Shown: positions 51,401 to 59,819 of the stretch, in pieces
Layout of the letters: each line of letters starts with the position of its first letter
How positions within the stretch are numbered: position 1 is the stretch's first letter
Assembly: GCF_024346995.1 (NCBI RefSeq)
Contig: NZ_AP024887.1
Location: 1,550,001 to 1,614,000 of the forward strand
DNA: 64,000 nt
Direction of reading: 5' to 3'
Origin: Vibrio palustris
Lineage (GTDB): Bacteria > Pseudomonadota > Gammaproteobacteria > Enterobacterales > Vibrionaceae
Made by a program: the position numbers and the translations under genes
Notes under the pieces: model-generated
Told to the model about the DNA's origin: nothing
Database searches by the model: none
What the model saw: only the letters and a program-made list of their open reading frames with translations

Positions 51401-51888
51401 GCAAAGAGCCTTCGCTCGATGAACTGCTGCGCGAGCAAACAGAAATAGAAATTCGCATTCCTGCGCTATTACCTGAGGATTATATCCCAGATGTGAATAC
51501 ACGCTTGTCGATGTATAAACAGATTGCGAGCGTCGACAGTGAAGAGGTATTAACCGAACTCAAAGTGGCCTTGATTGATCGCTTTGGCGCGCTACCAGAA
51601 GCGACACAAAACTTATTAACGATATCACAACTCAAACTCCATGCAGCACGCTTGAAAGTAAGTAAAATTGAAGCACATGAACGCGGTGGATATATCGAGT
51701 TTTATCCGAATGCTGACATCAACCCGATGTTTTTAGTTAAGCTTCTACAAGCGCAGCCTCAACAATTTTCAATGGATGGTCCAACCAAATTTAAATTTAC
51801 CATGCCACTGGTGGATCGTAGAGAGCGGGTCGAATTTATTAAACGTATGCTGGCCGAGTTTGAGCAAAACTTATTACCAGCGGCCTAG
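48424..51888 (+). CDS. mfd: Transcription-repair coupling factor Mfd
   Basis: 1154-residue DNA translocase that removes stalled RNA polymerase and recruits UvrA. In order: UvrB-like N-terminal domain (1-340, FPDWETLPYDHFSPHQEIIS), RNA polymerase-interacting domain (about 475-550, VHIDHGIGRYLGLQTL), RecG-like helicase motor with Walker A CGDVGFGKTEVAMR (about 630-645), DEEHRFG box and the TRG region, and a C-terminal TRCF domain (about 1000-1154). Full length compared with E. coli (1148). Confidence 0.97.
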   Translation: MTIQTLLPLVASTGAGDKKVNANLPGASLALAIAELAATHSSHTVLAVPDPQTAQRILHEIEQFLDAEIALFPDWETLPYDHFSPHQEIISDRISRLYRLPNLTQGVTIVPVSTLLQRQSPRSYLLQNTLIVNRGDEFSLDKLRHQLESSGYRHVDQVFGPGEYASRGSILDLFPMGSNIPYRFDFFDNEVDTIRTFDPETQRSIDEIDNVCLLPAHEFPTTDDAIETFRNHWRQRFEARREPESVYMQVSKGTWPAGIEYWQPLFFDTTDTLFDYLPENTQILTLGALEPSVDHFLADTAMRYDQRNVDPLRPLLPPAELWLKKDELFGQLKRWPLVQLDIDAVDNKPGHHNLPLQTLPDLSANQQQKEPFAKLRKFCESFRGKLVFSVESEGRRDALLELLAPLKLRPTYFSSFSQALADDASLCLITGYTENGFVYEEAPLALICESDILGERVLQRRRKNNKHQTNSDAVIRNLAELKPGQPVVHIDHGIGRYLGLQTLEAGGMTTEYVTLEYQNEAKLYVPVSSLNLISRYSGGADDSAPLHKLGGETWAKARRRAAEKVRDVAAELLDVYAKRELKPGYPFKLDPEQYANFKATFPFEETDDQATAINAVLADMCQAKAMDRLVCGDVGFGKTEVAMRAAFLATDNNKQVAVLVPTTLLAQQHFDNFRDRFANQPIRVEVLSRFKSAKEQKAIMADIEEGKVDIVVGTHKLLSNNLKFRDLGLLIVDEEHRFGVRQKEKVKAMRADVDILTLTATPIPRTLNMAMSGMRDLSIIATPPARRRAVKTFVRQNESGVVREAILREIMRGGQVYFLHNQVETIDKVTADLEALIPEARVTVAHGQMRERELEKIMNDFYHQRYNVLVCTTIIETGIDVPTANTIIMDRADNLGLAQLHQLRGRVGRSHHQAYAYLLTPPPKAITKDAVKRLEAIASLEDLGAGFTLATHDLEIRGAGELLGDEQSGQIQSVGFSLYMEMLDQAVEALKSGKEPSLDELLREQTEIEIRIPALLPEDYIPDVNTRLSMYKQIASVDSEEVLTELKVALIDRFGALPEATQNLLTISQLKLHAARLKVSKIEAHERGGYIEFYPNADINPMFLVKLLQAQPQQFSMDGPTKFKFTMPLVDRRERVEFIKRMLAEFEQNLLPAA

Positions 51889-51957
51889 TTTTTCGCTATC
51901 GAGAGGGGTAGCTCGCTATCCCCTACTCGATAATGGACACATAATCACGGAGTCACA

Positions 51958-52773
51958 ATGAAAGCACTGATCCCTTTACTTCTTTTATTCGTCTCAATGC
52001 CCACATTGGCAAAACGACAATTTGATATTGAAGTTATCATTTTTAAACGTGCCGTTACACCCTCTCAGGTCGATGAGTCTTGGCCAAATAACTTACCGCC
52101 GATTGATCTCAAAAAGTCCGCCAGTTTTGCCAATGCCAACTATTTAAAGAAAAAAGGCGCAACTTTGTTACCAAAGTCGGCTTATCAGCTTAATGCACAA
52201 GCTGCCACATTAAGCCAGCATGCTGGCTATAAAGTACTCCTACATACTGCGTGGCGACAAGGTGATGAAGGCAGTAACCGCTCACCTATTTTCCATATTC
52301 AAGCAGGAAAAGATTACTCCGAGAAGTTTCGTTTAGATGGCCACGAGCGCACCAATGACCAATCATCATCACCGCAAAACAGAACGTCTGAGACAAGCAA
52401 CGCGCAACCACAAGATGGGACTACGGCGGATGTTGAAGAACGTAATGTCCCTAAGCCAATTCCAGAACTCGATGGCACATTACAAGTCTATGTTCAGCAC
52501 TATTTATACGTAAAAACCGATCTGGATTTAAAAGAGCCAACGACGCAAGAAGTCGTCCTCAAAGACCGTCCACTGAATCTTGAAATGGGTCCAGACGATC
52601 AGGACAGCGACGTACAGTTAGGGCATTTAGAGTCGGTTTCTCCGACCAAGACTGTAGAAACGTTCTTAAAGCCGTATCGTATGGAACAAAAACGCCGCAT
52701 GAGAAGCGGAGAAACGCATTACTTAGATCACCCATTAATGGGGATGATCATCCAAGTGCGCAAAGTAAAATAA
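51958..52773 (+). CDS. csiV: Peptidoglycan synthase-associated protein CsiV
   Basis: 271 residues; signal peptide MKALIPLLLLFVSMPTLA, then KRQFDIEVIIFKRAVTPSQ, the start of the CsiV family. A long disordered linker (about 125-165, Ser/Asn/Gln-rich) separates it from a conserved C-terminal part (LDGTLQVYVQHYLYV, MEQKRRMRSGETHYLDHPL). V. cholerae CsiV is an outer-membrane/periplasmic cofactor of LpoA-PBP1a needed for growth with D-amino acids. It follows mfd by 69 nt; GGAG precedes the ATG. Confidence 0.85.
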   Translation: MKALIPLLLLFVSMPTLAKRQFDIEVIIFKRAVTPSQVDESWPNNLPPIDLKKSASFANANYLKKKGATLLPKSAYQLNAQAATLSQHAGYKVLLHTAWRQGDEGSNRSPIFHIQAGKDYSEKFRLDGHERTNDQSSSPQNRTSETSNAQPQDGTTADVEERNVPKPIPELDGTLQVYVQHYLYVKTDLDLKEPTTQEVVLKDRPLNLEMGPDDQDSDVQLGHLESVSPTKTVETFLKPYRMEQKRRMRSGETHYLDHPLMGMIIQVRKVK

Positions 52774-52878
52774 ATCAGAAGACTGACACCAAGCTCGCCT
52801 CTCATAACGGAGATACCCGTGCCGATGACATCACTACAGATGATATGAGAACGCGAGCCTAATCGTAGGGTAAAGAGT

Positions 52879-53415
52879 ATGGTTCCCGATTTTAATATCG
52901 TCACTCAACGCTTAATGTTAAAGCTTATTGCTGCCGATGAGGGGCCTTTACTTGCGCAGTGTATCCGCCGCTCGCCTTCTCTGCATCAATGGATTGATTG
53001 GTGTCATGCTGGTTTTTCAGAAGACGAAGCCGAGCGATTTATTACCGCAACGCGGCTCAATTGGGTTAAATCGGAGGCTTATGGTTTTGGCGTATACCAT
53101 AAACACACCCAGGAGTTCATCGGTATGGTTGCTCTCAATGAGTTTTATCCTACATTCAATATGGCAAGTCTTGGCTATTGGATTGCCGATGAACATCAAC
53201 AACAGGGATATGGTAAAGAGGCGCTCAGCGCATTAATCGAGTTCTCTTTTGCCAAACTTAGGCTGACGCGCTTAGAAATTGTGTGCGATCCAAACAATAC
53301 GCCAAGTCATCACTTAGCCAAGCGATGTGGAGCACAGTTTGAAGTGATCGCCCGCAATCGATTTATTGATCGCAACCGACCTAGAGATGGTGCGGTATAT
53401 GCTGTGATCCCTTAA
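52879..53415 (+). CDS. RimJ/RimL-type GNAT acetyltransferase
   Basis: 178 residues in the RimJ/RimL branch: substrate-side segment LLAQCIRRSPSLHQWIDWC, then the acetyl-CoA site LGYWIADEHQQQGYGKEALS (QxxGxG). The C-terminal PNNTPSHHLAKRCGAQFEVI is typical. The likely substrate is a protein N-terminus or an aminoacyl group, but this is not settled. AAAGAG precedes the ATG. Confidence 0.88.
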   Translation: MVPDFNIVTQRLMLKLIAADEGPLLAQCIRRSPSLHQWIDWCHAGFSEDEAERFITATRLNWVKSEAYGFGVYHKHTQEFIGMVALNEFYPTFNMASLGYWIADEHQQQGYGKEALSALIEFSFAKLRLTRLEIVCDPNNTPSHHLAKRCGAQFEVIARNRFIDRNRPRDGAVYAVIP

Positions 53416-53451
53416 CGCTCATTATAACGTTCTGCCATACACGTTAAGTAA

Positions 53452-53479
53452 AAAAAACAGCGCCAACGCGCTGTTTTTT
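53452..53479. terminator. Bidirectional terminator between the RimL-type gene and ndh
   Basis: Perfect 12-bp stem AAAAAACAGCGC / GCGCTGTTTTTT with a 4-nt loop between convergent genes. Confidence 0.92.
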
Positions 53480-53507
53480 ATTTTACTTCGGCTTGCTTGA
53501 GCTTCGC

Positions 53508-54797
53508 TTAATGCAGCTTCAAGTTAGGACGTAATACTCGGTTAATGCGGCCAACCAACATCATTAAGCCAGTTTTGATGACGCCATGCAGCGCAACTTG
53601 GTGCATTCGGTACAGAGAAATATACACCATGCGCGCAATGCGCCCTTCGACCATCATGGAACCTTTAGTGAGGTTCCCCATCAGGCTACCGACCGTTGAA
53701 AAGCGGCTCAGTGATACTAATGAGCCATGATCTTTATAGATATAGCCTTTCATCTCCCTACCGTTTATCTTCGCCACAATATTTTTATATGCTTGTGTCG
53801 ACATTTGATGCGCCGCTTGCGCGCGTGGCGGAACGAACTTACCGTCTGGTTGTGTGCACTGCGCCAAATCACCAATCGCGAAAATGTTTTCATCGCGTGT
53901 GGTTTGCAAAGTATCTTTTACAACCAACTGATTAATACGGTTGGTTTCTAGTCCTGCGATATCTTTCATAAAGTCAGGACCTTTAATCCCTGCCGCCCAA
54001 ACCATAATGTGTGCGTGAATTTTTTCACCTTCTTTGGTTGTGAGGCCATCACTGTCGGCTTGTGTTACCATTGTTGCGGTACGCACATTCACACCCAGCT
54101 TAGTTAGCTCTTGATGGGCTGCGGCCGAAATACGTGGAGGCAACGCCGGTAAAATACGTTCTCCAGCTTCAACTAAATTAACATTTAATTTGCTAGAATC
54201 CAGTTCGCCAAATCCATAATTTTTGAGCTCTTTGACCGCATTATGTAACTCAGCAGAGAGTTCAACGCCCGTCGCGCCGCCACCAACAATGGCGATATCC
54301 ACTTCTCCATGCCCTTCATTGGCATGCAGTTTTAGAAACTCATTATTCATATGAGTACGGAAACGATGCGCTTGATCAGGACTATCAAGAAAAATACAGT
54401 GGTCACGAACACCTGGGGTATTAAAGTCGTTCGACGTTGAGCCAATCGCCATAACTAAGATATCGTACTCAAGTTCGCGTTTAGCGATTAACAATTCGCC
54501 ATCGTCATCACGAACTTCCGCTAACGAAATTTTCTTACTCTCGCGATCAATATTATCTAAGCTTCCCAACTGGAAATCGAAGTGGTGATTACGGGCATGG
54601 GCACGATAGCTTAACGCATCGACCCCTTCATCCATCGAACCTGTAGCTACTTCATGTAATAAAGGTTTCCACAAGTGACTGGACTTGCGATCAACAAGGG
54701 TGACTTGCGCTCGTTTTTTTCGGCCTAACGTACGGCCAAGTTTGGTTACGAGTTCAAGACCACCAGCGCCGCCGCCTACAACAATTATGCGTGTCAC
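53508..54797 (-). CDS. ndh: NADH dehydrogenase type II
   Basis: Single-subunit, non-proton-pumping NADH:quinone oxidoreductase at the inner membrane. It is 429 residues from the GTG at 54797, which follows GAGG; this gives [20 protein letters not shown], the FAD fold. NAD site [17 protein letters not shown] near 165-183, second flavin segment FAIGDLAQC near 305. The C-terminal amphipathic region (about 375-429) is the membrane anchor. In E. coli it is repressed by FNR; no clear FNR box is seen here. Confidence 0.95.
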   Translation of the reverse strand: MTRIIVVGGGAGGLELVTKLGRTLGRKKRAQVTLVDRKSSHLWKPLLHEVATGSMDEGVDALSYRAHARNHHFDFQLGSLDNIDRESKKISLAEVRDDDGELLIAKRELEYDILVMAIGSTSNDFNTPGVRDHCIFLDSPDQAHRFRTHMNNEFLKLHANEGHGEVDIAIVGGGATGVELSAELHNAVKELKNYGFGELDSSKLNVNLVEAGERILPALPPRISAAAHQELTKLGVNVRTATMVTQADSDGLTTKEGEKIHAHIMVWAAGIKGPDFMKDIAGLETNRINQLVVKDTLQTTRDENIFAIGDLAQCTQPDGKFVPPRAQAAHQMSTQAYKNIVAKINGREMKGYIYKDHGSLVSLSRFSTVGSLMGNLTKGSMMVEGRIARMVYISLYRMHQVALHGVIKTGLMMLVGRINRVLRPNLKLH

Positions 54798-55129
54798 AAC
54801 AAAGATCCTCAAAATAAAAGTGAATAATCATGATTTGGCCCGATTGTATCGAACCAAAGGAATTCTGATTGAATACGAGGCTTTCACAGCCTAAAGAAAC
54901 AAACTATTCACGATGGTGTTGGGGTAAGTGCGTACTAGGCTTTCTTAGACATTGGTTTTTACTTTAGTTTCACGCTAACTTGAAATAAATTTTATTTTTA
55001 TCATTGTTTTTTGGCTATTATAAAGGTCAACTCAGCCCATGCAACCAAAGAATCACACCTATTTCATGGTGAATGAGCCTCTAAAAAAAAAGCGACGAAA
55101 CAACGGTCGCCGCATTTATGTCGAGATAA
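54798..55129. other. 332-nt gap: ndh promoter region and ycfP 3' flank
   Basis: A/T-rich, no gene seen. It contains a small AGGCT / AGCCT hairpin (54878-54892) and, at the right end, the ycfP terminator (55092-55110). Confidence 0.5.
55092..55110 (-). terminator. Terminator after ycfP
   Basis: GCGAC / GTCGC stem with a 9-nt loop; on the minus strand it is followed by nine T. It lies 20 nt past the ycfP stop. Confidence 0.8.
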
Positions 55130-55669
55130 CTAAGCCGCTTTAAAGGCTTTCATCGTTTGCAGATGAGGACTGATTTTGGCGAATTTATGCCCTTGATTTT
55201 CATCCCAAATAATCGAGTAATAAGGCGAAAGCTCTGCTGCGCTCTCCACACTATCCAACACATCATCGTGTCGCGAAAGAATCACTAAACACTGAGCTTG
55301 ATTACGCTGCCGATAATCAGGCAAACATTTGGTCGCGATGTCTTCAAAGGCTTCTGGACGTTCTATCTTATTGCTTAACGTGTATTCAGGGTGGAGGTTG
55401 GGATTAAATAACACTTGTTTTATGCCGCATAAGTAACCCACTCGCTCAGCCCAATACGCCCCTAGCCCGACCCCACAGATCAACGCCTGTTGATCATCAC
55501 TAGTTTCAATAGCTTTTTGCACTTCATTTAGAAGATGTTGCATATCATGTTTAGGGTGAAGCGTACTGTAACTTAAGAATCGTACATCATCATCGATAAA
55601 CTTAAGCTGCAAGACTTTTTCATGGTTACCAGGGCTTGTCGAATCAAAGCCATGTAAATAAAGAATCAT
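55130..55669 (-). CDS. ycfP: YcfP-family (UPF0227) alpha/beta-hydrolase-like protein
   Basis: 179 residues starting [20 protein letters not shown], with a hydrolase-fold look. The nucleophile-elbow position reads GVGLGAY (66-72), where most hydrolases have GxSxG, so the catalytic serine is replaced by glycine, as in E. coli Ycf[11 protein letters not shown] and [10 protein letters not shown] follow; a late histidine ([11 protein letters not shown]) remains. Function unknown. Neighbours ndh, thiK and lpoB are also its neighbours in E. coli. Confidence 0.88.
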   Translation of the reverse strand: MILYLHGFDSTSPGNHEKVLQLKFIDDDVRFLSYSTLHPKHDMQHLLNEVQKAIETSDDQQALICGVGLGAYWAERVGYLCGIKQVLFNPNLHPEYTLSNKIERPEAFEDIATKCLPDYRQRNQAQCLVILSRHDDVLDSVESAAELSPYYSIIWDENQGHKFAKISPHLQTMKAFKAA

Positions 55670-55741
55670 ACCAACGGCGCTCCTTATAATTTAATGTCAT
55701 CTGCGCCTAGCCTAAATTAATCCACTAGATAAACCGTGATC

Positions 55742-56596
55742 TTAGCAACATAACCTTGCTTTGAGCTGTTGGGCTTGTTGCTTATAATGAACGTCTCCAC
55801 GAATTTGAAACGCTAACAGATACCATAACAAAGCTAATAACTGTGTCCGTGGCTGCCATATTTTGACGCTATTAATCCAACTATCTACATCGATGATATT
55901 GCGTAATTGACAGTAATGAGCGACCGTCGTCGGTAGATTAACGTCCGCCATACCAATCATTAATGCCAAATCTAAACGTGGGTCAGCAATACAGGCGTAT
56001 TCCCAATCAATCACCACGATTCCTTCGTTTTGCTTAATCAGGTTATAAAACCCTAAATCAAAATGGCATAACGTGAGATCAACGTGAGGCAAAATAGGCA
56101 CATCGCGCCACTGTGTGTAGAGTTTAAGTAATGCATCGTCTTTTAAATCAGCAGAGAGTTGTCGCCAATAATGATCGATACGCGCGGTGTAATGGAAAGG
56201 AGCGACGGGCACACGTTGTGGATCAACATGATGAATATTCACCATACATTTTAGCACGGTAGCTATATTTTCATCTTCTGAGACTAATTCACCATCAAGC
56301 CACTCTACCAGTAATCCTTGATTATTAAGATAAGCCGCTTGCGGGACAAACGGCTCTGGTTCAAGCGCTTTGAGGATCTGGTATTCTTGGAAGCGTGAAA
56401 TAGCAAAAGCTTGCGTGAGCGACGAAATAGGTCGCCATACAAAGCTTCCCTGACCTGGCATATCAATCTTCCAACAACGATTGGTTAAGCCACCAGCCAA
56501 TGTCTGTGCATACTCGGGCGCAGCATTAAAAAACTGCTCAAGTGAGCGTAATGACTCATCTAACTGGCACGCATCAGTCCAAGCTATTTTTGCCAT
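55742..56596 (-). CDS. thiK: Thiamine kinase-like phosphotransferase (ThiK)
   Basis: 284 residues in the choline/aminoglycoside kinase fold. The catalytic loop is LCHFDLGFYNLI (HxDxxxxN type) near 170-180 and the metal-binding IDWEYACIADPRLDLALM near 195-212. In E. coli thiK lies between lpoB and nagZ and salvages thiamine; the lpoB neighbour supports that name, but choline kinase activity is not excluded. A strong GGAGG site precedes the ATG; it lies 28 nt after lpoB. Confidence 0.8.
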   Translation of the reverse strand: MAKIAWTDACQLDESLRSLEQFFNAAPEYAQTLAGGLTNRCWKIDMPGQGSFVWRPISSLTQAFAISRFQEYQILKALEPEPFVPQAAYLNNQGLLVEWLDGELVSEDENIATVLKCMVNIHHVDPQRVPVAPFHYTARIDHYWRQLSADLKDDALLKLYTQWRDVPILPHVDLTLCHFDLGFYNLIKQNEGIVVIDWEYACIADPRLDLALMIGMADVNLPTTVAHYCQLRNIIDVDSWINSVKIWQPRTQLLALLWYLLAFQIRGDVHYKQQAQQLKARLCC

Positions 56597-56624
56597 GATA
56601 CGCCTCCGCTAATCAACAAAAGTA

Positions 56625-57215
56625 TTACAAACCAAAGAAGCTTTTCTTCTCATCTTTACGGATTTCAGTTTCATCAGCCCATTCGATCAAGCCCGTTTTT
56701 AAGTCCATTAAACGCATCGTCATTTTGTAATACACGTCTTTCACATCGGAACCATTTTTGACAATGCTGGATAAGTTGCCATAGAGCATATATTGCGCCC
56801 CGACCATTTTACCAAACTTAACCGCAGAGCGCTGATCAACTAATTGATCATCGTTTTGGAACTGTAGCTGTTTACGTACTGCATCCACTCGGTTCATATC
56901 CACGAAACGGAATTTACCTGAGTTCAACATTTTCGTACTGATAGTATCGGTAATTGATTCTGTATCAATATGTTCACTGGTTTTATTTTTGATACTTTCA
57001 ACAAATACGATTGGGCGCTGGCCTTTCGTGAGCATAGCCACTGAGCCAGAGCTCATCATGCTATCGACCATATCTGCCGCAATTTTTTGTAAGTCTGTCG
57101 AACCAAAGTCGACGTTAACCGTTTCTACGCCTTGTGCATCACCATAGCTCACGGTATTTGAACAGCCGCTTAGCATGACCGCGAGTCCTAGTGCCACCCA
57201 TATCTGTTTTTTCAT
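56625..57215 (-). CDS. lpoB: Penicillin-binding protein activator LpoB
   Basis: Outer-membrane lipoprotein that stimulates PBP1B through the peptidoglycan layer. It is 196 residues with lipobox MLSGC (C18). A short linker, then a compact domain with IVFVESIKNKTSEHID, TISTKMLNSGKFRFVD and GAQYMLYGNLSSIVKNG. The linker is shorter than in E. coli LpoB, whose proline-rich arm is lacking. It follows ycfL by 26 nt. Confidence 0.92.
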   Translation of the reverse strand: MKKQIWVALGLAVMLSGCSNTVSYGDAQGVETVNVDFGSTDLQKIAADMVDSMMSSGSVAMLTKGQRPIVFVESIKNKTSEHIDTESITDTISTKMLNSGKFRFVDMNRVDAVRKQLQFQNDDQLVDQRSAVKFGKMVGAQYMLYGNLSSIVKNGSDVKDVYYKMTMRLMDLKTGLIEWADETEIRKDEKKSFFGL

Positions 57216-57241
57216 AGTTCTTCATCCTCAAATGAGTCAAT

Positions 57242-57631
57242 TTATTGGTTATTTTCTCGAATTTGTAAACGGAATTGTTGCCCTTGTGGGCTGATTGATA
57301 CTTCAGAAAGACTGACTTTTTCGCCGCCATGTACTATCTGCTGTTTCCAAGCAGAAGGCTGAATATTGACTTCTAGTCCTTGACGATCATACCAATAAAA
57401 ACGATATTGCACCGACTGATCATGTGTCGTTTGATTGACTAACGTCACCGAACCACGCATATGACTATGTACTTTCACGGTGGCAATGTCAGTCACTTTA
57501 AACGCGTCATCTAAAGCCGATTGCCCAAAGATAACTCTTTGTCGCTCGCCATCAATTTGCAACCCAGAGGTATTCGTTGCACACCCAGCTAAACTGGTAA
57601 CAGTAAGCAGTGCGATTAATGCTAATTTCAT
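57242..57631 (-). CDS. ycfL: YcfL-family (DUF1425) lipoprotein
   Basis: 129 residues with lipobox SLAGC (C17): MKLALIALLTVTSLAGCATN. The body is a small beta-rich domain with VKVHSHMRGSVTLVNQTTHD and QYRFYWYDRQGLEV. Function unknown; it is found next to lpoB in many gammaproteobacteria. Its first codons overlap the end of the COG3014 gene by 4 nt (ATGA), so the two are translated together. Confidence 0.88.
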   Translation of the reverse strand: MKLALIALLTVTSLAGCATNTSGLQIDGERQRVIFGQSALDDAFKVTDIATVKVHSHMRGSVTLVNQTTHDQSVQYRFYWYDRQGLEVNIQPSAWKQQIVHGGEKVSLSEVSISPQGQQFRLQIRENNQ

Positions 57632-59025
57632 TCTAATTGTCCTAATTGTTTATGCCACAATGTTGCTTGTTGCCCCTGCCGAGACATCCACACAAGCACC
57701 GTATTCCCTGCCGCTATATTAAACCGGTAATGATGACCTGCAACCGTCAACGTTTGTTCCCCAGCCGGAACTATTCGGCTTATCGTTCCAACTTTCGCTG
57801 GGAGTGTCATCCAACTTCTCGTGTCTGGCTGCTCTGTTAATGTATTCCAAATATTCATGACTAAGCCACCAATTTGATCTTGCTTTGCCAACTCCTTGCG
57901 CAATTCGTTTTTCGCTAATACACGAATCGCTTGGCGCAATAGAAGAACTGGCATTCGTTCATTCAAATTGTAAACCGCCATTTGGTTAACATCGATCAAT
58001 GGTGCAACTTGTCGAGAATGCCCATTGATCATTAAAGGCGCTAACTGAGGATGATTTTTTTCGCTATAGTGAGGTAACGCTACCGAATACAGTGCCATAT
58101 GCCCTTGGCTATCATACAAAGGTAGCGACAATTGCCACCCTTGTAATGCATCAACAACCCCTTGTTCATCTATTACAATAACGCGGCTTTGCTTGTCACC
58201 CAGTATAGTCGGCTTACCGTAACGAGTCTTTAATTGGTTAAAATCTTGCCTCATACCCAATGCTTTTGCCACTCGTAATGTCGCTTGAATGACAGTTGGG
58301 TTATTTGGAGCCACCGCTAATGCTCGGCGATAATCCACATACGCATCATTGAGGTTGCCTTGTGTCTCATACAGTAATCCTGACAATAAAAATAAATAGC
58401 CATTTTGCACCGCATCAAGCGTTTTTCCTGCATTGGGATAATGCGCTAATACCGACCCTAAATTGGGCGAGATACCTTCCGAAGACATTTTATCTTGCGC
58501 AGCATTGAGCTCTTTTTCACGTTGCTCTCGGGCTTTTTTTTGTACTGCATTCGCCCGGCGCATTTCCACGACCGCATCTTCTACGTTGTTTTTCTGTAGA
58601 TAATTTAACCCAAGGTACAAATGCAAAAAACCTAACTCATAATCAGGAGGTGTATACGTACTCAGGTTATCGTTAGCGGCAAGCGCACCAACAGAGGCTG
58701 CGGTTTCACTGAGCGATACTGTCGCCTTGTTCTGTAAGGTTTGTACGGCGTTATCAGAGGCATCAAATGCTTGCATGCTTTGCGGATAGCGTTGAGCTAA
58801 CCAGTATACGCGTCCGCGTTCCATATTATCTAAAATCCCACCAGCGATAACATCATCACTGAGGTCTTCAGCAGCATCAGCGTAACGACCAGAAGCCACC
58901 GCATCATACATATCACTATTTTGCGCACTGTAATGACTAAACAAATTACCCGCACTAAAAGAGGCGCAGCCATTTAAAAGTAAGGTAGTAAGGCCTAACA
59001 TTACATAGCGTCGATAGTGGTTCAC
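57628..59025 (-). CDS. COG3014-family lipoprotein with TPR-like N-terminal half
   Basis: 465 residues, lipobox LLLNGC (C20). The N-terminal half (about 40-260) is helical and TPR-like: ASGRYADAAEDLSDDV, QRYPQSMQAFDASDNA, ELGFLHLYLGLNYLQKN and LSGLLYETQGNLNDAYVDYR. The C-terminal half (about 270-465) is beta-rich. No function is established for the family. It overlaps ycfL by 4 nt and lies two genes upstream of lpoB, so a role in peptidoglycan synthase control or envelope assembly is an inference from context. Confidence 0.82.
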   Translation of the reverse strand: MNHYRRYVMLGLTTLLLNGCASFSAGNLFSHYSAQNSDMYDAVASGRYADAAEDLSDDVIAGGILDNMERGRVYWLAQRYPQSMQAFDASDNAVQTLQNKATVSLSETAASVGALAANDNLSTYTPPDYELGFLHLYLGLNYLQKNNVEDAVVEMRRANAVQKKAREQREKELNAAQDKMSSEGISPNLGSVLAHYPNAGKTLDAVQNGYLFLLSGLLYETQGNLNDAYVDYRRALAVAPNNPTVIQATLRVAKALGMRQDFNQLKTRYGKPTILGDKQSRVIVIDEQGVVDALQGWQLSLPLYDSQGHMALYSVALPHYSEKNHPQLAPLMINGHSRQVAPLIDVNQMAVYNLNERMPVLLLRQAIRVLAKNELRKELAKQDQIGGLVMNIWNTLTEQPDTRSWMTLPAKVGTISRIVPAGEQTLTVAGHHYRFNIAAGNTVLVWMSRQGQQATLWHKQLGQLE

Positions 59026-59095
59026 TAATACATCCTTCTGATAACAGCGCCGTTAGCACAATAACAACAGGTCATAAGCATTCAAGCCAATAGAC

Positions 59096-59446
59096 TTAAC
59101 TCATTAAAAGCGGGCCGAGTGGTCGACCACCTAATAAATGCATATGAATGTGATAGACTTCTTGTCCGCCATACGCATTCGTATTAACAATCAGGCGATA
59201 ACCATCGGCATCAATCCCTTCTTGTTCGGCAATTTTCTTTGCGACCGTGAACATACGTCCAAGCGCTAATTCGTCTTCTTCCTCAACATCATTGACTGTT
59301 GGGATTAATTTATTCGGAATGATTAGAATATGGCTTGGCGCTCTTGGGGTGATATCACGAAATGCCGTCACCAATTCATCTTGATATAAAATGTCCGACG
59401 CGATTTCTTTACGTACGATTTTGCTAAAAATGGTTTCTTCAGCCAT
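59096..59446 (-). CDS. hinT: HIT-family purine nucleoside phosphoramidase HinT
   Basis: 116 residues from the ATG at 59446 ([15 protein letters not shown]) with GGAG upstream. The histidine triad is [12 protein letters not shown] near 99-105. It hydrolyses adenosine phosphoramidates. An earlier in-frame start at 59500 adds 18 hydrophobic residues that HinT lacks. In E. coli hinT heads the ycfL-lpoB-thiK group, the same order as here. Confidence 0.95.
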   Translation of the reverse strand: MAEETIFSKIVRKEIASDILYQDELVTAFRDITPRAPSHILIIPNKLIPTVNDVEEEDELALGRMFTVAKKIAEQEGIDADGYRLIVNTNAYGGQEVYHIHMHLLGGRPLGPLLMS

Positions 59447-59819
59447 GAGTAGACTCCAAGTAAATGAGAGAGTTAGTAAATAATTATGAGTATGCGACAT
59501 GGGTCCATAAAGCTCAATAAAAAACCCTATCCCGCTTCGATTACTGACAAGAATTGATCATTTACTTCACGAAAGATGAACTAATATCAATACGGCTGTC
59601 TAACCTTTTAGGTTATGATTTATATTGGTATCACAAAGATACTAAGCATTCGTCCCGTAATTCAACAATTCACTTAGCTGTTATCACAATGAAGAGCAGA
59701 GAACGTCACAACCTGCTCTTGTCGGTCTACTAAGTGATACTTTTTTGGTCATTTTTACAGCTTGCGCTCACCCCTTTATTTCATTCGTTTGCAAGCCGTA
59801 CATGAGGATAAGTACATTA
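59447..59819. other. 373-nt divergent gap between hinT and the CARF nuclease
   Basis: No gene seen. The left part is A/T-rich. The right part holds a two-tier inverted repeat (59670-59737) followed by a T-run, upstream of the CARF gene. Confidence 0.6.
59670..59737 (+). promoter_or_regulatory. Two nested inverted repeats in the CARF gene leader
   Basis: Outer arms TCACTTAG (59670-59677) and CTAAGTGA (59730-59737) enclose inner arms AAGAGCAG (59692-59699) and CTGCTCTT (59713-59720). All are perfect 8-bp pairs. The outer arm is followed by TACTTTTTTGG. It may be an RNA leader structure, a terminator-like element or an operator; it lies about 80 nt before the start codon. Confidence 0.5.
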
